From contig NZ_JANFDG010000026.1 of the NCBI RefSeq assembly GCF_024609765.1, positions 20,161-84,160 on the forward strand: a stretch of 64,000 nucleotides of DNA, in the 5' to 3' direction. Each line of letters opens with the position of its first letter. Positions within the stretch are counted from its first letter, which is position 1. Both the position numbers and the translations under genes were made by a program. Of the stretch, positions 61,964 to 64,000 are shown in pieces. Below the pieces are notes generated by a model. The model had not been told where the DNA came from. It made no database searches and saw nothing but the letters and a program-made list of their open reading frames with translations. Source of the DNA: Shinella pollutisoli. GTDB lineage: Bacteria > Pseudomonadota > Alphaproteobacteria > Rhizobiales > Rhizobiaceae.

Positions 61964-62227
61964 ATGGCGTCGCTTGCACCGCGGGTGGAACAACTCCTGC
62001 CTCGCCTTCGCGCAATCGCACGGACGTGGACGAACTCGCAGGTCGAGGCGGATGACATCGTCTGCTGCGCGCTTGAGATGGCGTTGAGGAAGCTTCCGCC
62101 CGATGGCACGAACATCGAGGCCTGGCTTCTCGACCTCCTCGATGCGGCTCGTGACGAGCGATCGGTCGCGTCCGAGGAGAAGCGTCGGAAGCGTGCAATG
62201 GATGGGCGCCCCAGCCATCTTCATTGA
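61964..62227 (+). CDS. Short protein resembling sigma factor region 2
   Basis: The 87-residue product reads like sigma-70 region 2 alone: [20 protein letters not shown] (about 7-26), [20 protein letters not shown], then [16 protein letters not shown]. Region 4, needed for a full ECF factor, is absent and a Lys/Arg tail follows. Such truncated forms may be anti-activators, anti-sigma binders or remnants. It has its own EcfG-type promoter and a GAGGAGACG ribosome site, which argues for expression. Divergent from katE. Confidence 0.6.
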   Translation: MASLAPRVEQLLPRLRAIARTWTNSQVEADDIVCCALEMALRKLPPDGTNIEAWLLDLLDAARDERSVASEEKRRKRAMDGRPSHLH

Positions 62228-62351
62228 GCGAGGCAAGCCGGGGTTCTTTCTCGGGCCTGGGCGGAGATATCCTTGGGATCATGAGTGCGCCACCCGGCTG
62301 CTTCCGAACGGCGCACTCCCATCAGTCTCTGGTCGTCAATCCGATCCGTGG

Positions 62352-63824
62352 CTAAAGAATGAAGTCGCCTTCGACCAGGCCGTATTTGCCGTCGAGCTTG
62401 AAGAAGAAGTCGGCCTTCTTGTCGCCGTCGATGTCCCCGGAGACATAGGTGTCGCCACCCTTGATCTTGTACTTCAGTTCGTCGCCTGCGCCTGAAAATC
62501 CCTTCCGGCCGATGAAGTCGAAGTCCGCGACGCGCGATACGTCGATCCGATCGCCCTGCTTGCGCGAGAAGTCCTCGATCGTGTCGAGCTTGGAGGCGGT
62601 GGAGTGCTTCGAGGAGAGGAACATGAACGTGTCCGCTCCCTTGTCGCCGCCGAGCCAGTTCTTTCCGGTTCCTGCAACGATGGTGTCCTTGCCCGCGCCG
62701 CCCCACGCCCAGCCATCGGCCTTGCCCAAGATGATCTTGTCGTTGAACCGCGAGCCTTCGATATTCTCGATACTCTTGGCGGTTTCCTTGTTGCCGAAAC
62801 CGTCGTTGAGGATGTTGCCCACGCTCTTGCGCAGATCGACGACCACGCCCCGCTTTTGTCCAAGCGTTTCCCACCATTCGAAGCTGACGGTGTCGCTTCC
62901 GGCCCGACCGTCGAAGCTGTCTTTCCCGCTCAGCCCGCGGAAGTAGTTGTCGGCACTGTTCCCCTTGAACACGTCCTTAAAGAAGGTGCCGTAGACGCGC
63001 TCCACACTGTTCACGCTGTCCGTCGTGCCGAAGCCGTCGCGGATCGTGCCTTTGGCGAGATCGACCTTGATGCCGAGCTTGCCGCCGTAATCGACGTCGC
63101 GATGATATCGCACTTCGTCAAGGCCTTTTCCGCCTTTGATCACGTCGGCACCCTTGAAGCCTGTGAAGACGTCGTTCCCCTTGCCGCCCAGGAATGTGTC
63201 CTTCAGATAGGTTCCCGAGAACTGCTCGATGTTCTTGAAAGTTTCCGTCCCGCCCCAAGGATTTTCGATCTTTTTCGTCGCGATGTTGACGGTGATGCCG
63301 GACACGACGCCGTCATTGTCCCAGTTTGTGCTCGTATAGGAAATCTCGTCGAAGCCGCTGCCGCCATCGATGTAGTTGTGGCCCGGCGAGCCTCTGATGT
63401 AGTCGTCGCCGCCCAGGCCGTAGATCTTGTCGTTCCCGCCATTCGTGCCGACGAGGATGTCGTCCCTGCGATTGGTTCCCCTGATAATGTCTAACCCTGC
63501 AGTCAGGCCACTCATCAGGTTCCAGAAATCCTTGGCCTCGATCAGCGTCGAGATGCCGGATGCGTCGAACGACGTGTTGGAGATAGCCAGATAGGCCTTG
63601 CCGGATTTGTTGAGAAACTGGATGGCGGTCAACGTTCCGCTTGTCACGGAACTCCCGCTGTAAGAAAGGCCGCTGCCGGATAGCACGATCTGGTCGCCGC
63701 TATTATCGCGATAGATTGCCTTGCCGCCCTGTTTCGAAATCAGCGTCAATCTATCCATGTTATAGAAGTCTTCCAGCCAGCCGTCGTTTCCGAGCGCGCT
63801 GCCGTAGTTGATCCTTGTTACCAT
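62352..63824 (-). CDS. Secreted RTX calcium-binding protein
   Basis: The 490-residue acidic protein has an N-terminal region with a dyad of NTSFDASGISTLIEAKDFWN, then repeated RTX-like glycine/aspartate nonapeptides: GLGGDDYIRG, GGSGFDEI, GGKGNDVFTG, GGKGLDEVR, GRAGSDTVSF, GGAGKDTI and GGDKGADTF. These bind calcium and signal type I secretion; the C-terminus GKYGLVEGDFIL has the hydrophobic/acidic character of such export signals. Several SVERVYGT/SIENIEGS type strands lie between repeats. No protease motif seen. ATG at 63824 has GGAGCGGGAG directly before it. Confidence 0.85.
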   Translation of the reverse strand: MVTRINYGSALGNDGWLEDFYNMDRLTLISKQGGKAIYRDNSGDQIVLSGSGLSYSGSSVTSGTLTAIQFLNKSGKAYLAISNTSFDASGISTLIEAKDFWNLMSGLTAGLDIIRGTNRRDDILVGTNGGNDKIYGLGGDDYIRGSPGHNYIDGGSGFDEISYTSTNWDNDGVVSGITVNIATKKIENPWGGTETFKNIEQFSGTYLKDTFLGGKGNDVFTGFKGADVIKGGKGLDEVRYHRDVDYGGKLGIKVDLAKGTIRDGFGTTDSVNSVERVYGTFFKDVFKGNSADNYFRGLSGKDSFDGRAGSDTVSFEWWETLGQKRGVVVDLRKSVGNILNDGFGNKETAKSIENIEGSRFNDKIILGKADGWAWGGAGKDTIVAGTGKNWLGGDKGADTFMFLSSKHSTASKLDTIEDFSRKQGDRIDVSRVADFDFIGRKGFSGAGDELKYKIKGGDTYVSGDIDGDKKADFFFKLDGKYGLVEGDFIL

Positions 63825-64000
63825 CTCCCGCTCCTCCACTTCCGCCATCCGGCTCCATCCCAAAGCCAGCATGCAGTGAAACGGCCGCCGGTTGCAACTT
63901 CTATTTGGGATTTCGCCACCCTGGCGCGGTTGGCATGAAAAAGCAACGGTGTTAGGCCGCAAGCGTTTTTGTGAGATGGTCTCTCATTCTTGCGTTGAGG

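Noticed and set aside
61573..62115. Extension of the catalase frame to an ATG at 62115
   Set aside because: The upstream part is Arg/Ser/Cys-rich, overlaps the divergent sigma-like gene and lacks family similarity; ATG at 61572 with the EcfG-type promoter behind it fits better.

Overview
The window (about 64% GC) looks like a chromosomal segment of a Rhizobiaceae alphaproteobacterium (Rhizobium/Ensifer/Shinella type). The basis is a ctrA-fliJ-sciP-luxR-mnmA neighbourhood, CcrM-type GANTC sites in front of ctrA, and GGAAC-N16-CGTT (EcfG-type) promoter motifs. I could run no database search, so family names rest on recognised motifs, lengths and gene order.

Left host segment (1-5712): the cell-cycle master regulator CtrA, a FliJ-like flagellar protein, a small acetyltransferase, a PqiA-like membrane protein, the CtrA inhibitor SciP (DUF1153), a LuxR-family regulator, the tRNA thiolase MnmA and a tRNA-Met(CAT).

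Prophage (5713-45633, 39.9 kb): a near-complete Mu-like transposable phage in reverse orientation. I propose exact ends: TGT on both termini, a TGACAC motif near both, and a direct 5-bp duplication ATGAA outside them, 36 bp after the tRNA. Read right to left it has left-end repeats, XRE repressor, operator, Ner, early genes, MuA transposase, MuB ATPase, GemA, Mor-like activator, lysis genes, terminase, portal, head genes, contractile tail, baseplate and fibre, then two cargo genes. Two -1 frameshift sites are visible: T TTT TTG in the tail-assembly chaperone and A AAA AAG at the end of the portal gene. The middle region encodes two adjacent proteins with a coiled coil plus a CtrA-like DNA-binding domain and no receiver domain. 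The phage also carries two ParB-fold proteins and an N6-adenine methyltransferase, so it may tap into the host cell-cycle circuit.

Right host segment (45639-64000): an MFS transporter, then an IclR regulator (with a DUF2721 gene behind it) divergent from an eight-gene operon. That operon encodes a class IV aminotransferase, an oligopeptide-type ABC transporter (binding protein, two permeases, one fused double ATPase), a class III aminotransferase, an unrecognised protein with an internal domain duplication, and a TPP-dependent acetolactate-synthase-like enzyme. It resembles an uptake and catabolic pathway for an amino compound I cannot name. Its first permease gene has a one-base frameshift. 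Beyond it lie a decayed DUF892 gene, the large catalase KatE, a small sigma-region-2-like gene (both with EcfG-type promoters) and a secreted RTX-type calcium-binding protein.
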